A stretch of DNA of 45,549 bases, from the NCBI GenBank assembly GCA_030157785.1, contig JAOAUC010000044.1:1-45549 (forward strand), in the 5' to 3' direction. The notes beneath the pieces are model-generated. The model did no database searches. It saw only the letters and a program-made list of their open reading frames with translations, and was not told where the DNA came from. The DNA is from Zoogloea oleivorans. GTDB taxonomy: Bacteria; Pseudomonadota; Gammaproteobacteria; Burkholderiales; Rhodocyclaceae. Below, one piece after another: positions 9,704 to 17,744 of the stretch; the first letter of the stretch is position 1, and every line of letters begins with the position of its first letter. A program made the translations under genes and the position numbers.

Positions 9704-10477
9704 ATGAAAAAGCTCTCCCTCCTGGCCATCGCCACCCTGCTCAGTTGTGGTCAGGCCATGGCTGACGACATCAAGGCCGACGGTCAATGGCGTGGTGTCG
9801 GTGGCGCAGCGGCGTCGGCATCGTCCGGCAACACCCGCAACAGCACCGTCAACCTGACCCTCGACGCGGCCCGCATCACGGCGGTCGACAAATGGTCGGT
9901 GTATGGCCAGGCCCTGTTCGCCCAGTCCAAGACCGACGACAAGACCAACACCACCGCCAACCTGTGGCGCGCCGGCACCCGCTACGACCACAACCTGAGC
10001 GAAAAAGTGTTCGGTTTCGGCGGGCTCGACATGGAACATGACCAGCTCAAGCACCTCAACCTGCGCGGCGTGATCAGCGGCGGCCTCGGCTACCACGTGA
10101 TCAAGACTGCCGACACCACCTGGGACGTCTTCGGCGGCCTGGCCTACAAGGCCGACCGCTACTCGGCCCCCGGCGTCATGATCAACGGCTCCACCCACCG
10201 CAGCTACACCAGCCCGGAAGGCATCCTTGGCGAAGAATCCACCCACAAGCTGTCCGACACGACCAGCTTCAAGCAGCGCCTGGTGGTTTTCCCCAACCTG
10301 CGTGACACTGGCGAATTCCGCGCCGTGTTCGACGCCGGCCTGTCGGTGGCGATGAACAAGACCCTGAACCTCACCGTGGGCTTCCAGGATCGTTACGACA
10401 GCCTCGCCCAGTCTCCGGCCAAGCAGAACGACACCCTGTTCCTGGCCGGCGTGAACATGAAGTTCGGCGCCAACTAA
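9704..10477 (+). CDS. DUF481 family outer-membrane protein
   Basis: A 257-residue DUF481 protein. Residues 1-20 are a signal peptide ending AMA-DD. The rest is made of alternating polar/hydrophobic strands typical of an outer-membrane beta-barrel, opening with GGAAASASSGNTRNSTVNL, which is the usual DUF481 start (a salt-stress-induced outer-membrane protein family, also called YdiY-like). The last strand ends in LFLAGVNMKFGAN, a weak barrel end without the classic terminal Phe. A ribosome-binding site AAAGGAAG precedes the ATG, and a TATCAT at 9643-9648 may be its -10 element. It converges with the exporter cassette, with only seven bases between the two stop codons. Confidence 0.85.
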   Translation: MKKLSLLAIATLLSCGQAMADDIKADGQWRGVGGAAASASSGNTRNSTVNLTLDAARITAVDKWSVYGQALFAQSKTDDKTNTTANLWRAGTRYDHNLSEKVFGFGGLDMEHDQLKHLNLRGVISGGLGYHVIKTADTTWDVFGGLAYKADRYSAPGVMINGSTHRSYTSPEGILGEESTHKLSDTTSFKQRLVVFPNLRDTGEFRAVFDAGLSVAMNKTLNLTVGFQDRYDSLAQSPAKQNDTLFLAGVNMKFGAN

Positions 10478-10484
10478 AGCCGCC

Positions 10485-11903
10485 TCAGGAGCCGCTGACG
10501 CTCCAGAAACCGAGCCGCCCGAGACTCGCCGCCAGGCGCAGACGGGTGGCTCGCCAACTGCTCAGCGCATTGATGCGCTGCTGGGCCGCATCCGCCATGG
10601 CACGCTGGGCTTCCAGCAACTCCAGGGTGCTGCCCACCCCTGCCTTGTAGCGCCCCTGCGCCACTTCGAGCGACTTGGTGGCAAAGCCGAGCAGCTTCAG
10701 GGTGCTGTCGAGGGCGTGGGTCTGGCTCTCCAGGGTCTGGTAGGCCTGCCAGACTTCAAGGGCGATCTTTTGTTCAGTGCTGCGCAAATCGGCATCCGCC
10801 AGCTCGAATTCAGCGCGCGCCGCCCGGGTCTGGTAGTGCCGCGAAAAGCCATCGAACACCGGCACGTTGACTTGCACCGTCACGCTGCGGTCGCGCTGGT
10901 CAAGATCGGCCACGTTGCTGTCGAACTCCCGTGCCGTATTGGCCCGGGTGGCATTCAGGCTCACCGTCGGCAGGTAGGCCCGGTCGGCAACAGCGATCCG
11001 CGCGCGTGCCGCATTGAGCCGGGCACGCGCGGCGCGCAACTCGGGGTGGGCCTGCTGGGCGGCCTCCAGCAAGTCGGACATCCCTTTCACGAAGGCGGTA
11101 TCCGGCAGCCGGGCATCATCAGCATCCACCGCGATGTGGCGATCGGGGGATTCACCGATACTGACGGCGAGCTGCCCCTGCGCGTTGCGCAGGGCCCCTT
11201 CGGCCTTGACCCGGGCCAGGATCGCCTGGGCAAAGGCAGTCTGGGTTTGCAGCTTGGCAGTGAGATCACCGACACCGGCGGCATGCTTGGCCTCGGCGGC
11301 CATGAAGCTTTGCAGGTTGATGCGCTCCACCTCCCGCGCCACCGTCAGTTCGCCCTGGGCATTGAGGAGGGAGAAATAGGCATTGGCAGCGTCGAGAAAG
11401 ACGTTCTGGATGGTCAGATTGTGGCTGGCAGCCGCCGCCAGCAGGGTCTGCCGGGCGCTGTCCACGTTGGCCTCGCGCTGGCCGAAATCAAACAGGTTCC
11501 AGGCCAGGTCGAGCTGCCCGACACGGCTAGTGCCATCGTTGCGGAGCGTGCTTCCGCCCTGCCCGATGGTCTGCCCGATGCGGCTGCGGGACAGGCTGCC
11601 GCTCACCGTCGGCAGATAGGCGGCCCGCGCCACGCCCAGGCGCGCCGCAGCCAGGCTGGCGTCAGCCCAGGCCGAACGGGTGCGCGGATCGCGGCACAAG
11701 GCCCGCTTGACGACATCTGACAGGGGAATCAACCCGCCCTCAAACGGAGACGGGCAGGCGCTGCCGCCGACCAGCTCGGCATCCAGCGGCACCTGCCCCA
11801 GCGGCGGCACCGCGCTCAGATCGCGCTCGCTGCCGAGCGGATCGAAGGCCTGCGCCATCGAGCACAGGACAAACAAACCGACAGCCACGACACGACGACG
11901 CAT
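10485..11903 (-). CDS. TolC-family outer-membrane efflux protein of the peptide export cassette
   Basis: A 472-residue TolC-type channel. A signal peptide (RRRVVAVGLFVLCSMAQAF) covers about residues 1-20. Two similar halves of long helices follow, each with the family pattern (AARLGVARAAYLPTVSGSLS in the first half, AVADRAYLPTVSLNATRAN in the second). TolC trimers span outer membrane and periplasm and receive substrate from an inner-membrane ABC transporter and adaptor. The gene starts in an ATGA overlap with the upstream ABC exporter gene, so all parts are co-translated; a dedicated TolC within the operon argues for a complete type I secretion system. A longer open frame extends through the ABC gene but is only its shadow. 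Confidence 0.92.
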   Translation of the reverse strand: MRRRVVAVGLFVLCSMAQAFDPLGSERDLSAVPPLGQVPLDAELVGGSACPSPFEGGLIPLSDVVKRALCRDPRTRSAWADASLAAARLGVARAAYLPTVSGSLSRSRIGQTIGQGGSTLRNDGTSRVGQLDLAWNLFDFGQREANVDSARQTLLAAAASHNLTIQNVFLDAANAYFSLLNAQGELTVAREVERINLQSFMAAEAKHAAGVGDLTAKLQTQTAFAQAILARVKAEGALRNAQGQLAVSIGESPDRHIAVDADDARLPDTAFVKGMSDLLEAAQQAHPELRAARARLNAARARIAVADRAYLPTVSLNATRANTAREFDSNVADLDQRDRSVTVQVNVPVFDGFSRHYQTRAARAEFELADADLRSTEQKIALEVWQAYQTLESQTHALDSTLKLLGFATKSLEVAQGRYKAGVGSTLELLEAQRAMADAAQQRINALSSWRATRLRLAASLGRLGFWSVSGS

Positions 11904-14080
11904 CAGGCCATCTCCGTCCGGACTGCTGCGGCAGCTTCCGCCTGGCGGGCCACCAGATCTGCCACCGACATGTCCTCCACCACCTTGCCGGCGTGCAGCA
12001 TCACCACCCGCCCGGCACTGAGAATGGTTTCGGGGCGATGGGCGATGATGATGCGGGTCAGGGACAGGGACTGGATGGCCTGGTTCACGGCCTGCTCGCA
12101 ACCCACGTCCAGGTGACTGGTGGCTTCGTCGAGGATCAGGATGCGCGGCTGCTTGTACAGCGCCCGGGCCAGAAAGATGCGCTGCTTCTGCCCGCCCGAC
12201 AGCACCGTGCCCATGTCGCCGACCAGGGTGTGGTAGCCCATTGCCATGGCGTTGATCTCGTCGTCGATGTGGGCCATGCGGGCGCACTCCTCGATGCGGG
12301 CGCGGTCCGGTGTCGGGTCGAAGAAACAGATGTTGTCGGCAATCGAACCGGCGAACAGGGTGTCGTCCTGCATCACTGTGCCGATCATCGCGCGCAGGGC
12401 CTCCCCGCCGCCGCGCCGCAAGCTCGCCTCGCCGATCAGGATGTCCCCCGCGGCGGGCGGGAAGACGCCCAGGATCAGGTTGATGAGCGTCGTCTTGCCG
12501 CAGCCGGACGGTCCGACGAAGGCCACCGACTCGCCGGGCTGGATGGTCAGATCGATACCGTCCACCACCCACGGGTCGGTCTCGGCATAGCGAAAGCGCA
12601 AGCCCTGCATGCGTACCACCGGCACCGCGCCGTCGGCACCCGGTGCGCCGGGGGCCGAAAACAGGGTTTCCGATTCCGGCTTGGTGAGGACGATGTCGGC
12701 CAGCCGCTCGCCCTGCAGGCGCAGCATGCGCAGTTCGAAGTACTTTTCGATGAGCCCGGCAACGCGCCCGTCGAACTGGTCCTTGTAGGCCTTGAAAGCC
12801 ATCAGCACGCCCACCGTCATGACCCCGTCGAGGGTCAGGCGCGCGCCCATCCACAGGATGGCGATGCCCACCAACCCGAAGAGCAGGCCATTGACCGTCT
12901 CGAAGGCGATGAACAGGCGCTGGGTGCGCACACCGGCATTCATCTGCTCGGCCACCAGGCTCAGCCAGCTGGAGCGGCGCTCGTTCTGGCGCTGGAACAG
13001 CTTGACCGCCTTGATGCCGCGCACCGTCTCGAGAAAGTGGGATTGCTGGCTGGCGTGATGAACGATCTCCTGCTCGGTGGCCAAGCGCAGGGGCCGGAAC
13101 CACAGGGCGCGGATCAGCGCATACGCAACCATAGCCGACACCGCCAGCCAGGCCAGCGCGGGGCTGTAGAGAAACATCATGGCCAGCGTGACGGCGGACA
13201 TCATCCCGTCGATGAAGGCCGAAAAGAAGGACGCCGTCAGCTTGCTCTGGATTTCATCCACCGCCCCGAAACGCGACACGATGTCGCCCAGGTGGCGGCG
13301 CTCGAAATACTGCACCGGCAGGCGCAGCAGGTGGGCAAACACGTTGGTGCGCCACTGCAGGCTGAGGTTGGTGCCGATGTGCAGCAGTATCCACGAACGC
13401 AACGCCGAGAAGATCTGCTGGACGATGAGCAGCAGGCCGAAGCCAAGGGCCAGCGTGGTCAGCAAGTCCCGGTCGGAGGACACCAGCACGTGATCGATCA
13501 CCCATTGCAGGTAGAAGGGGCTGGCCAGCGCGAAGACTTCGAGCGCCACAGCCAGAATCAGCACCTGGGTGCCTGCCGACACAAACCCGTCCACCCGCCC
13601 GATCAGGTCGCGGAAGCGGATCGACGGCGGCGGCGCCGAAGGCCGGAAGCTCGGCGACGGCCACAGTTCGAGGGCCACGCCGGTGAAACAGCGGGAGGTT
13701 TCCTCCGACGACACCCAGCGGGCGCCGCTGGCCGGATCGTGGATCAATATCCCGCGCCGGCCCACTTTGTGCAGCACCACGAAGTGGTTGAGGTTCCAGT
13801 GCAGGATGCACGGCGTGCGCAACTGGCCCAGGTCTTCGAGATCGAGGCGCAGGGGCCGGCTGGCCAGGCCGAGGCCGTTGGCAATGCCGATCAGCTGGCC
13901 GAGCGTTGCCCCGTGCTGGGAGATCGAAAACTCGCGGCGCAGCTGGGCCAGATCGGTGCGCCGGCCGTGATAGCTGGCCACCATGCCGAGACAGGCCAGG
14001 CCGCACTCGGTGGCCTCGGTCTGCAGGATGACGGGCAGTTGCCGTCCGAAGGCGGCGGGCAGACTGGGGATCAGGGACAT
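11903..14080 (-). CDS. Peptidase-containing ABC transporter (C39 peptidase, PCAT) for double-glycine peptides
   Basis: A 725-residue bacteriocin-type exporter. Residues about 10-140 are a C39 cysteine peptidase with TECGLACLGM (catalytic Cys26), HWNLNHFVVL (His99) and IHDPASG (Asp115), so all three catalytic residues are present. A transmembrane domain of about six segments spans residues 160-440. The nucleotide-binding domain has Walker A GPSGCGKTT, signature LSGGQKQR, Walker B ILILDEATS and the H-loop His in IIAHRPE. Such proteins cut leader peptides after Gly-Gly and export the rest, as in CvaB and RaxB. The start is ATG at 14080; a TTG two codons earlier is less likely. It lies between the HlyD and TolC genes, and a Gly-Gly-leader peptide gene is 1.5 kb upstream. 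Confidence 0.95.
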   Translation of the reverse strand: MSLIPSLPAAFGRQLPVILQTEATECGLACLGMVASYHGRRTDLAQLRREFSISQHGATLGQLIGIANGLGLASRPLRLDLEDLGQLRTPCILHWNLNHFVVLHKVGRRGILIHDPASGARWVSSEETSRCFTGVALELWPSPSFRPSAPPPSIRFRDLIGRVDGFVSAGTQVLILAVALEVFALASPFYLQWVIDHVLVSSDRDLLTTLALGFGLLLIVQQIFSALRSWILLHIGTNLSLQWRTNVFAHLLRLPVQYFERRHLGDIVSRFGAVDEIQSKLTASFFSAFIDGMMSAVTLAMMFLYSPALAWLAVSAMVAYALIRALWFRPLRLATEQEIVHHASQQSHFLETVRGIKAVKLFQRQNERRSSWLSLVAEQMNAGVRTQRLFIAFETVNGLLFGLVGIAILWMGARLTLDGVMTVGVLMAFKAYKDQFDGRVAGLIEKYFELRMLRLQGERLADIVLTKPESETLFSAPGAPGADGAVPVVRMQGLRFRYAETDPWVVDGIDLTIQPGESVAFVGPSGCGKTTLINLILGVFPPAAGDILIGEASLRRGGGEALRAMIGTVMQDDTLFAGSIADNICFFDPTPDRARIEECARMAHIDDEINAMAMGYHTLVGDMGTVLSGGQKQRIFLARALYKQPRILILDEATSHLDVGCEQAVNQAIQSLSLTRIIIAHRPETILSAGRVVMLHAGKVVEDMSVADLVARQAEAAAAVRTEMA

Positions 14081-14145
14081 GGGCAAGAACAGGGAGGGAA
14101 CGGAAGCGCCGGAGCGGGACGGACGATGGATTCAGGCATGCCTTC

Positions 14146-15417
14146 TCACAGCTTGCCGGTGATGCTGATGAGGGGTTCGAGCACCCATTCGTAGAGCTTG
14201 CGGCGCTCCTGCATGATGTCGGCCTCGACCTGCATGCCCACTTGCAAGGGGCGCGCCTCACCGTAGGCCATGATGCTCTGGGCGTCGAGATCGGCGGTGA
14301 TGCGGTAAACCTGCTCGGAACCGGCCGCGCTGTCGCTGCCGGCAATGCCCAGCGCCGACAAGTCCTGCCCCGACAGGGCGACCCGCGCCACCTGGGCCAC
14401 CCGCCCGTGCATGTGGCCGAATTTCTGGTAGGGGTAGGCGTCGAAACGCACCATCACCTTGTCGCCCTCGCGGACGAAACCCACTGCCTTGCTGGGGGCG
14501 AACAGGTAAGCCTGCAGACGGGCACCGGGCGGCACGATGGACACCACCGGCCGCGAGGCGTCCACGTTGTGGCCCACCTCGGCAGTCGCGGCGGTGGCGA
14601 CGCCGTCGCGGGGGGCCATGATGAGCATCCGGCGACGCATTTCGGTTTCGGCAAACTCCTGGTCGGTGCTCGAAATGCCGCGGCGCAGCTCCGATATCTG
14701 CCTGGACTGCTCCAGCGGCAGACGCGCCAGGTCGCCGCGCAGCAGGGTCATTTCGCGCTGTGCATTGAGGCGCTCGCGCTCCAGCTCCTGCAGGCGCGAA
14801 CGCTGATCGATCAGGTCGGCCTCGCGGGCCTGCACCTGCTCGCCGGCGATGTAGTCCTTGTCGAGCAGGCCGCGGTAGCGCTGCAGGGTGTCCTGAGCCA
14901 ACGCCACGCGGGTGCGCTGGCCCTCCATCGACTGCTCGATCACCCGCAGCTCGGCCTCGTAGGCCGCCAGCTTGCGCGTCAGGGCACTGTGCTGCTCCTG
15001 CTGCAGGGATTCGGTCTTGCCCAGTTCGCTGCGCAAGCTGTTGCGCCGGGCTGCCACCTGTTCGCTGATGCCGGCCATGCCTCCGGAGGCGGTGTCGCTC
15101 TTGCGCTCGAGGGACAGCACGTAGAGCACATCGCCCTCGTGCACGGCCTGGCCTTCCTTGACGTGCTTTTCGATGACCACCCCGGCCTGCTGCGGATAGA
15201 CCTTCGACCAGCCCCCGGCCGGCAGCAACTGGCCACTGACCGTAGTGCGCTTGGTGTAACTGCCAAGCACGAAAAAAGCGATCAGGGCGGCGCTGGCCAA
15301 GGCGGCAATCGCCGCGAAGACGGCAAAGGAGAGCGGCTGACTGAGCACGACCGGACCAAGCCAGTTGGTCCGCTGCGCATCCAGGGCCTCGGTGCGGAAC
15401 AGGTTGTCGTCTTTCAC
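14146..15417 (-). CDS. HlyD/CvaA-type periplasmic adaptor (membrane fusion protein)
   Basis: A 423-residue membrane fusion protein linking the ABC exporter to TolC. The N-terminus LFRTEALDAQRTNWLGPVV is typical of the CvaA/RaxA branch. One transmembrane segment lies at about residues 25-45. A lipoyl-like half follows (QQAGVVIEKHVKEGQAVHEGDVL), then a long coiled-coil hairpin (about residues 120-260) and the second lipoyl half (APRDGVATAATAEVGHNVD), with a beta-barrel to the end (both motifs shown in part of a longer domain). I chose GTG at 15417, because relatives begin just before LFR; a TTG at 15492 gives 25 extra unrelated residues. It precedes the ABC gene by 65 bases. Confidence 0.88.
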   Translation of the reverse strand: MKDDNLFRTEALDAQRTNWLGPVVLSQPLSFAVFAAIAALASAALIAFFVLGSYTKRTTVSGQLLPAGGWSKVYPQQAGVVIEKHVKEGQAVHEGDVLYVLSLERKSDTASGGMAGISEQVAARRNSLRSELGKTESLQQEQHSALTRKLAAYEAELRVIEQSMEGQRTRVALAQDTLQRYRGLLDKDYIAGEQVQAREADLIDQRSRLQELERERLNAQREMTLLRGDLARLPLEQSRQISELRRGISSTDQEFAETEMRRRMLIMAPRDGVATAATAEVGHNVDASRPVVSIVPPGARLQAYLFAPSKAVGFVREGDKVMVRFDAYPYQKFGHMHGRVAQVARVALSGQDLSALGIAGSDSAAGSEQVYRITADLDAQSIMAYGEARPLQVGMQVEADIMQERRKLYEWVLEPLISITGKL

Positions 15418-15591
15418 GTGGGAGTCTGCTTGTTTGAATGGCACATGACGGGCGACAGGATTGCATTCCGGCCCAAGGCGCGCGACGAACAATTACCGCA
15501 GCGAAAGCCGATGGCCGGCAAAAGTGTGCACAACTACCTGGCGGAACGGAAATGACAATGGGCCACCAGCAAGGGTGACCCATCGAAAGTA

Positions 15592-15613
15592 ACCATCACC
15601 TTGGGGTGATGGT
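15592..15613 (-). terminator. Hairpin between the peptide gene and its export genes
   Basis: ACCATCACC (15592-15600) pairs perfectly with GGTGATGGT (15605-15613) around a TTGG loop, 16 bases past the peptide stop on the minus strand. The next minus-strand bases (TACTTTC) are only moderately U-rich, so it may be leaky. It would let the precursor be made in excess over the exporter. Confidence 0.55.
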
Positions 15614-15629
15614 CAACCGAGCGCGTCGC

Positions 15630-15833
15630 TCAGTTACGCGGACCGCAGCCGTTGGACGGCTGGCAGGTGGGCTTCGGGGCCGGCTGGCAGGTGGGCTTGG
15701 GAGCCGGTGCACAGGAAACCGGAGCGGGCGTGTAGCAGGACGAACGGAACAGGCTGAACAGGCTGGTCAGCAGGCAGAAGGTGCCGCCGGAAACGTTTTG
15801 GACTTCTTGGGAAGACAGTTCGCGAATAGCCAT
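15630..15833 (-). CDS. Double-glycine-leader, cysteine-ladder secreted peptide precursor
   Basis: A 67-residue precursor. Residues 1-17 are a classic double-glycine leader (ELSSQEVQNVSGG), as in class II bacteriocins and microcins; cleavage is predicted after Gly17. The 50-residue core has a hydrophobic N-terminal stretch (TFCLLTSLFSLF) and then Cys33, 41, 49, 57 spaced exactly eight residues apart, with repeats of the type C-x-PAPKP-T, and a last Cys63 near the end (six core cysteines in all). A good ribosome-binding site (AGAGG) precedes the ATG. The HlyD, C39 exporter and TolC genes follow on the same strand. I do not recognise the core. No lanthionine, radical-SAM or other tailoring gene is near, so disulfide bonding or metal binding are open possibilities. 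Function is unknown. Confidence 0.82.
   Translation of the reverse strand: MAIRELSSQEVQNVSGGTFCLLTSLFSLFRSSCYTPAPVSCAPAPKPTCQPAPKPTCQPSNGCGPRN
15658..15705 (-). repeat. 24-bp tandem duplication inside the peptide gene
   Basis: Two adjacent 24-base units (15658-15681 and 15682-15705) match at 22 of 24 positions. Each encodes one eight-residue unit carrying a PAPKPTC motif. The adjacent upstream codons look like a more diverged third unit, so the core seems to have grown by unit duplication. Confidence 0.85.
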
Positions 15834-16054
15834 TTTGTAACCTCTTTTATGAATATGGATTGGTCAAGACCTTGCCGTCGGAGCCCGGACAGGCGCTGCG
15901 TCAGCGGGACCAATCTACTTGCAGGGCAGCAACGCGCCCGTGACTTATTAACGCGCAAACAACTCTATTTAGCGAATTTAACTTTGTTGATGAAAAATCA
16001 CACTAAAAACATCGATATTAACAATTAAGTCAAAAACAAAATCTGCGCAGACGT
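15834..16054 (-). promoter_or_regulatory. AT-rich upstream region of the peptide operon
   Basis: These 221 bases between ksgA and the peptide gene contain no convincing gene. Bases 15941-16040 hold 27 G or C in 100, far below the GC-rich surroundings. Several TAAATT/TAAATA-like -10 candidates and a TTGACT (minus strand, 16033-16028) are present, but no pair with good spacing could be chosen. It very likely holds the operon promoter and may include a curved or regulator-bound site. Confidence 0.55.
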
Positions 16055-16858
16055 TCAGCGAGCCGCCACGTAATTGGCAATCCGCACGAACTCTTCCATG
16101 CTAAGCCGCTCTCCGCGCAGCCCCGGATCGATGCCGAGGGCCGCGAAGCCCGCCTCATCCAGAAATTCACGCAGGGTGTTGCGCAGGGTCTTGCGACGCT
16201 GCCCGAAGGCGGCGGTGACGATCTTGCCGAGCAGGATTTCGTCAGTCGCCGTACATTCGACCCGCGGCTTGGGCACCATGCGCACGATGCTCGACATGAC
16301 CTTCGGTGCCGGACGGAAAGCCCCCGGCGGCACATCGAACATGCGGAACATGTTGAAGCGGTACTGCAGCATCACCGACAGGCGACCGTATTCCGCAGTG
16401 CCCGGCGAACCCACCATGCGCATCACCACTTCCTTCTGCAACATGAAGGTCATGTCCTTCACCTGCTCGGCGTACTCGGCCAGATGAAAGAGGATGGGTG
16501 TGGAAATGTTGTAGGGCAGGTTGCCGACCACCCGCAGCGGCGCGCCGTCGGCGATCAGGCTGCCGAAATCGAACTTGAGGGCGTCGCCCTCATGAATGGT
16601 GAGCTTGTCGGGCGAATGGGCGGTCTTGAGGCGGGCGATCAGGTCGCGGTCGATCTCGACCACGTGCAGATGATCGAGGCGCGCCATCAGCGGCTCGGTC
16701 ATGGCGCCGAGGCCGGGTCCGATTTCCACCATCCGGTCGTCCGCCGCCGGGCGGATCGCGTCGATGATCTTGCGGATGATGTTATGGTCAGACAGGAAAT
16801 TCTGGCCAAAGCGCTTGCGCGCAAAATGCTGCTCGGTCGTCCGTTCTTCTTCAGCCAT
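16055..16858 (-). CDS. ksgA: 16S rRNA dimethyladenosine transferase (A1518/A1519)
   Basis: KsgA (RsmA) dimethylates two adjacent adenosines near the 3' end of 16S rRNA during 30S maturation, using S-adenosylmethionine. The 267-residue protein has the N-terminal RKRFGQNFL motif, the SAM-binding [13 protein letters not shown] (near residue 50), [13 protein letters not shown], and the catalytic [10 protein letters not shown] motif near residue 117. The C-terminal helical domain contains [13 protein letters not shown] chose ATG at 16858, which gives [19 protein letters not shown]; the longer frame upstream lies inside the patatin gene. The start overlaps the patatin stop by eight bases. It is the last gene of the lptD-surA-pdxA-patatin-ksgA group. 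Confidence 0.96.
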   Translation of the reverse strand: MAEEERTTEQHFARKRFGQNFLSDHNIIRKIIDAIRPAADDRMVEIGPGLGAMTEPLMARLDHLHVVEIDRDLIARLKTAHSPDKLTIHEGDALKFDFGSLIADGAPLRVVGNLPYNISTPILFHLAEYAEQVKDMTFMLQKEVVMRMVGSPGTAEYGRLSVMLQYRFNMFRMFDVPPGAFRPAPKVMSSIVRMVPKPRVECTATDEILLGKIVTAAFGQRRKTLRNTLREFLDEAGFAALGIDPGLRGERLSMEEFVRIANYVAAR

Positions 16859-17744
16859 TCTTTCTCTCCCAGGCCGCAATGGCCTCCTTGACTCTTGGTA
16901 TGGCAGCAAAACCGACCTTCTCCCCCTCCAGGATCGCCTCGTGGCGCTGCTGGAAGTTGGTCGATGCCAGGCCGCGCATGTCCGGGCGGATCACCACTTC
17001 GGCTCCCGCCAGCTCTACCTTGCCGAGGGCGCCGCCCATGATCGAAATGGTGTCGAGCAACACATCCAGGCTGCCCTGGTTTTTCTTGCCGCTGGGGCGC
17101 CCGGAAATATCCACGGCAATCACGATGTCGGCCCCCAGACTGCGCGCCTCCCTTACGGGAATCGGCGCCACCAGGCCGCCATCCACATACTCCCGCATGC
17201 CAATGGGCACCGGCGGAAAGACGCCGGGAATCGACGACGAGGCGCGCACGGCGGTGCCGGTATTGCCACGCTGGAAGATGATCGGCTCGCCCGTCTGCAG
17301 GTCGGTGGCGACGGCCGCAAAACGACGCTTGAGGCCCTCGATCGGGCGGTTACCCACGTTCGTGTTGATGAAGCGCTCGAGCGCCTCGCCCTTGATGACG
17401 CCGCGGTCGAACAGGCTCCAGTCGGTCACCGAGGATTCGTCCAGCTGGATCGCCAGCTTCTGCAGCTCGAAGGGGCCGTGGCCGGCCGCGTAGAGCGCGC
17501 CGACCACCGAACCGGCGCTGGTGCCGACGATGAAGTCGGGCACGATGCCGTTGGTTTCGAGCGCCTTGATCACGCCAATGTGAGCAAAGCCGCGGGCAGC
17601 GCCGCCCCCCAGGGCCAGCGCGATCTTCGGCTTGATACGGGCCGCGGGGCGTGTCGGCACATCGGGCTTGCGGCTCAGCTCACCGCAGGCCGCCAGCGCA
17701 AAAGCGGAGGCACTGCCAAGGAGCAGACGTCGGCGAGCGCTCAT
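16851..17744 (-). CDS. Patatin-like phospholipase lipoprotein (RssA-type)
   Basis: A 297-residue patatin-family protein with a lipoprotein signal: residues 1-20 end in a lipobox LAAC with Cys20 as likely lipidation site. The patatin fold follows, with oxyanion-hole GGGAARG (46-52), nucleophile elbow GTSAGS with Ser76, and catalytic-dyad DGG with Asp188. Such enzymes hydrolyse acyl esters; the natural substrate is unknown, and envelope phospholipids are a guess. The start overlaps pdxA's stop by four bases (ATGA), and its stop overlaps ksgA by eight, so it is translationally coupled on both sides. Outside some beta-proteobacteria, pdxA and ksgA are usually adjacent, so this gene is an insertion into that order. 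Confidence 0.9.
   Translation of the reverse strand: MSARRRLLLGSASAFALAACGELSRKPDVPTRPAARIKPKIALALGGGAARGFAHIGVIKALETNGIVPDFIVGTSAGSVVGALYAAGHGPFELQKLAIQLDESSVTDWSLFDRGVIKGEALERFINTNVGNRPIEGLKRRFAAVATDLQTGEPIIFQRGNTGTAVRASSSIPGVFPPVPIGMREYVDGGLVAPIPVREARSLGADIVIAVDISGRPSGKKNQGSLDVLLDTISIMGGALGKVELAGAEVVIRPDMRGLASTNFQQRHEAILEGEKVGFAAIPRVKEAIAAWERKNG

Noticed and set aside
11993..14194. 733-codon plus-strand frame opposite the ABC exporter
   Set aside because: Shadow of the C39 exporter; no family motifs and biased composition.
15418..15492. TTG start adding 25 residues to the HlyD protein
   Set aside because: The added residues do not resemble adaptor N-termini; relatives start just before LFR, matching GTG at 15417.
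15837..15852. Half of the Crp-type operator (GGTTACA) near the peptide ribosome-binding site
   Set aside because: Only one arm matches; the other differs at several bases, and the match overlaps the AGAGG ribosome-binding site, so chance is likely.
15987..16003. Fnr/Crp-like sequence TTGATGAAAAATCAC
   Set aside because: The gap between half-sites is one base off the Fnr spacing and the Crp half-site match is also shifted.
15606..16028. 140-codon plus-strand frame across the peptide gene
   Set aside because: Antisense to the double-glycine precursor, which has a ribosome-binding site and matching exporter; the frame has no family features.
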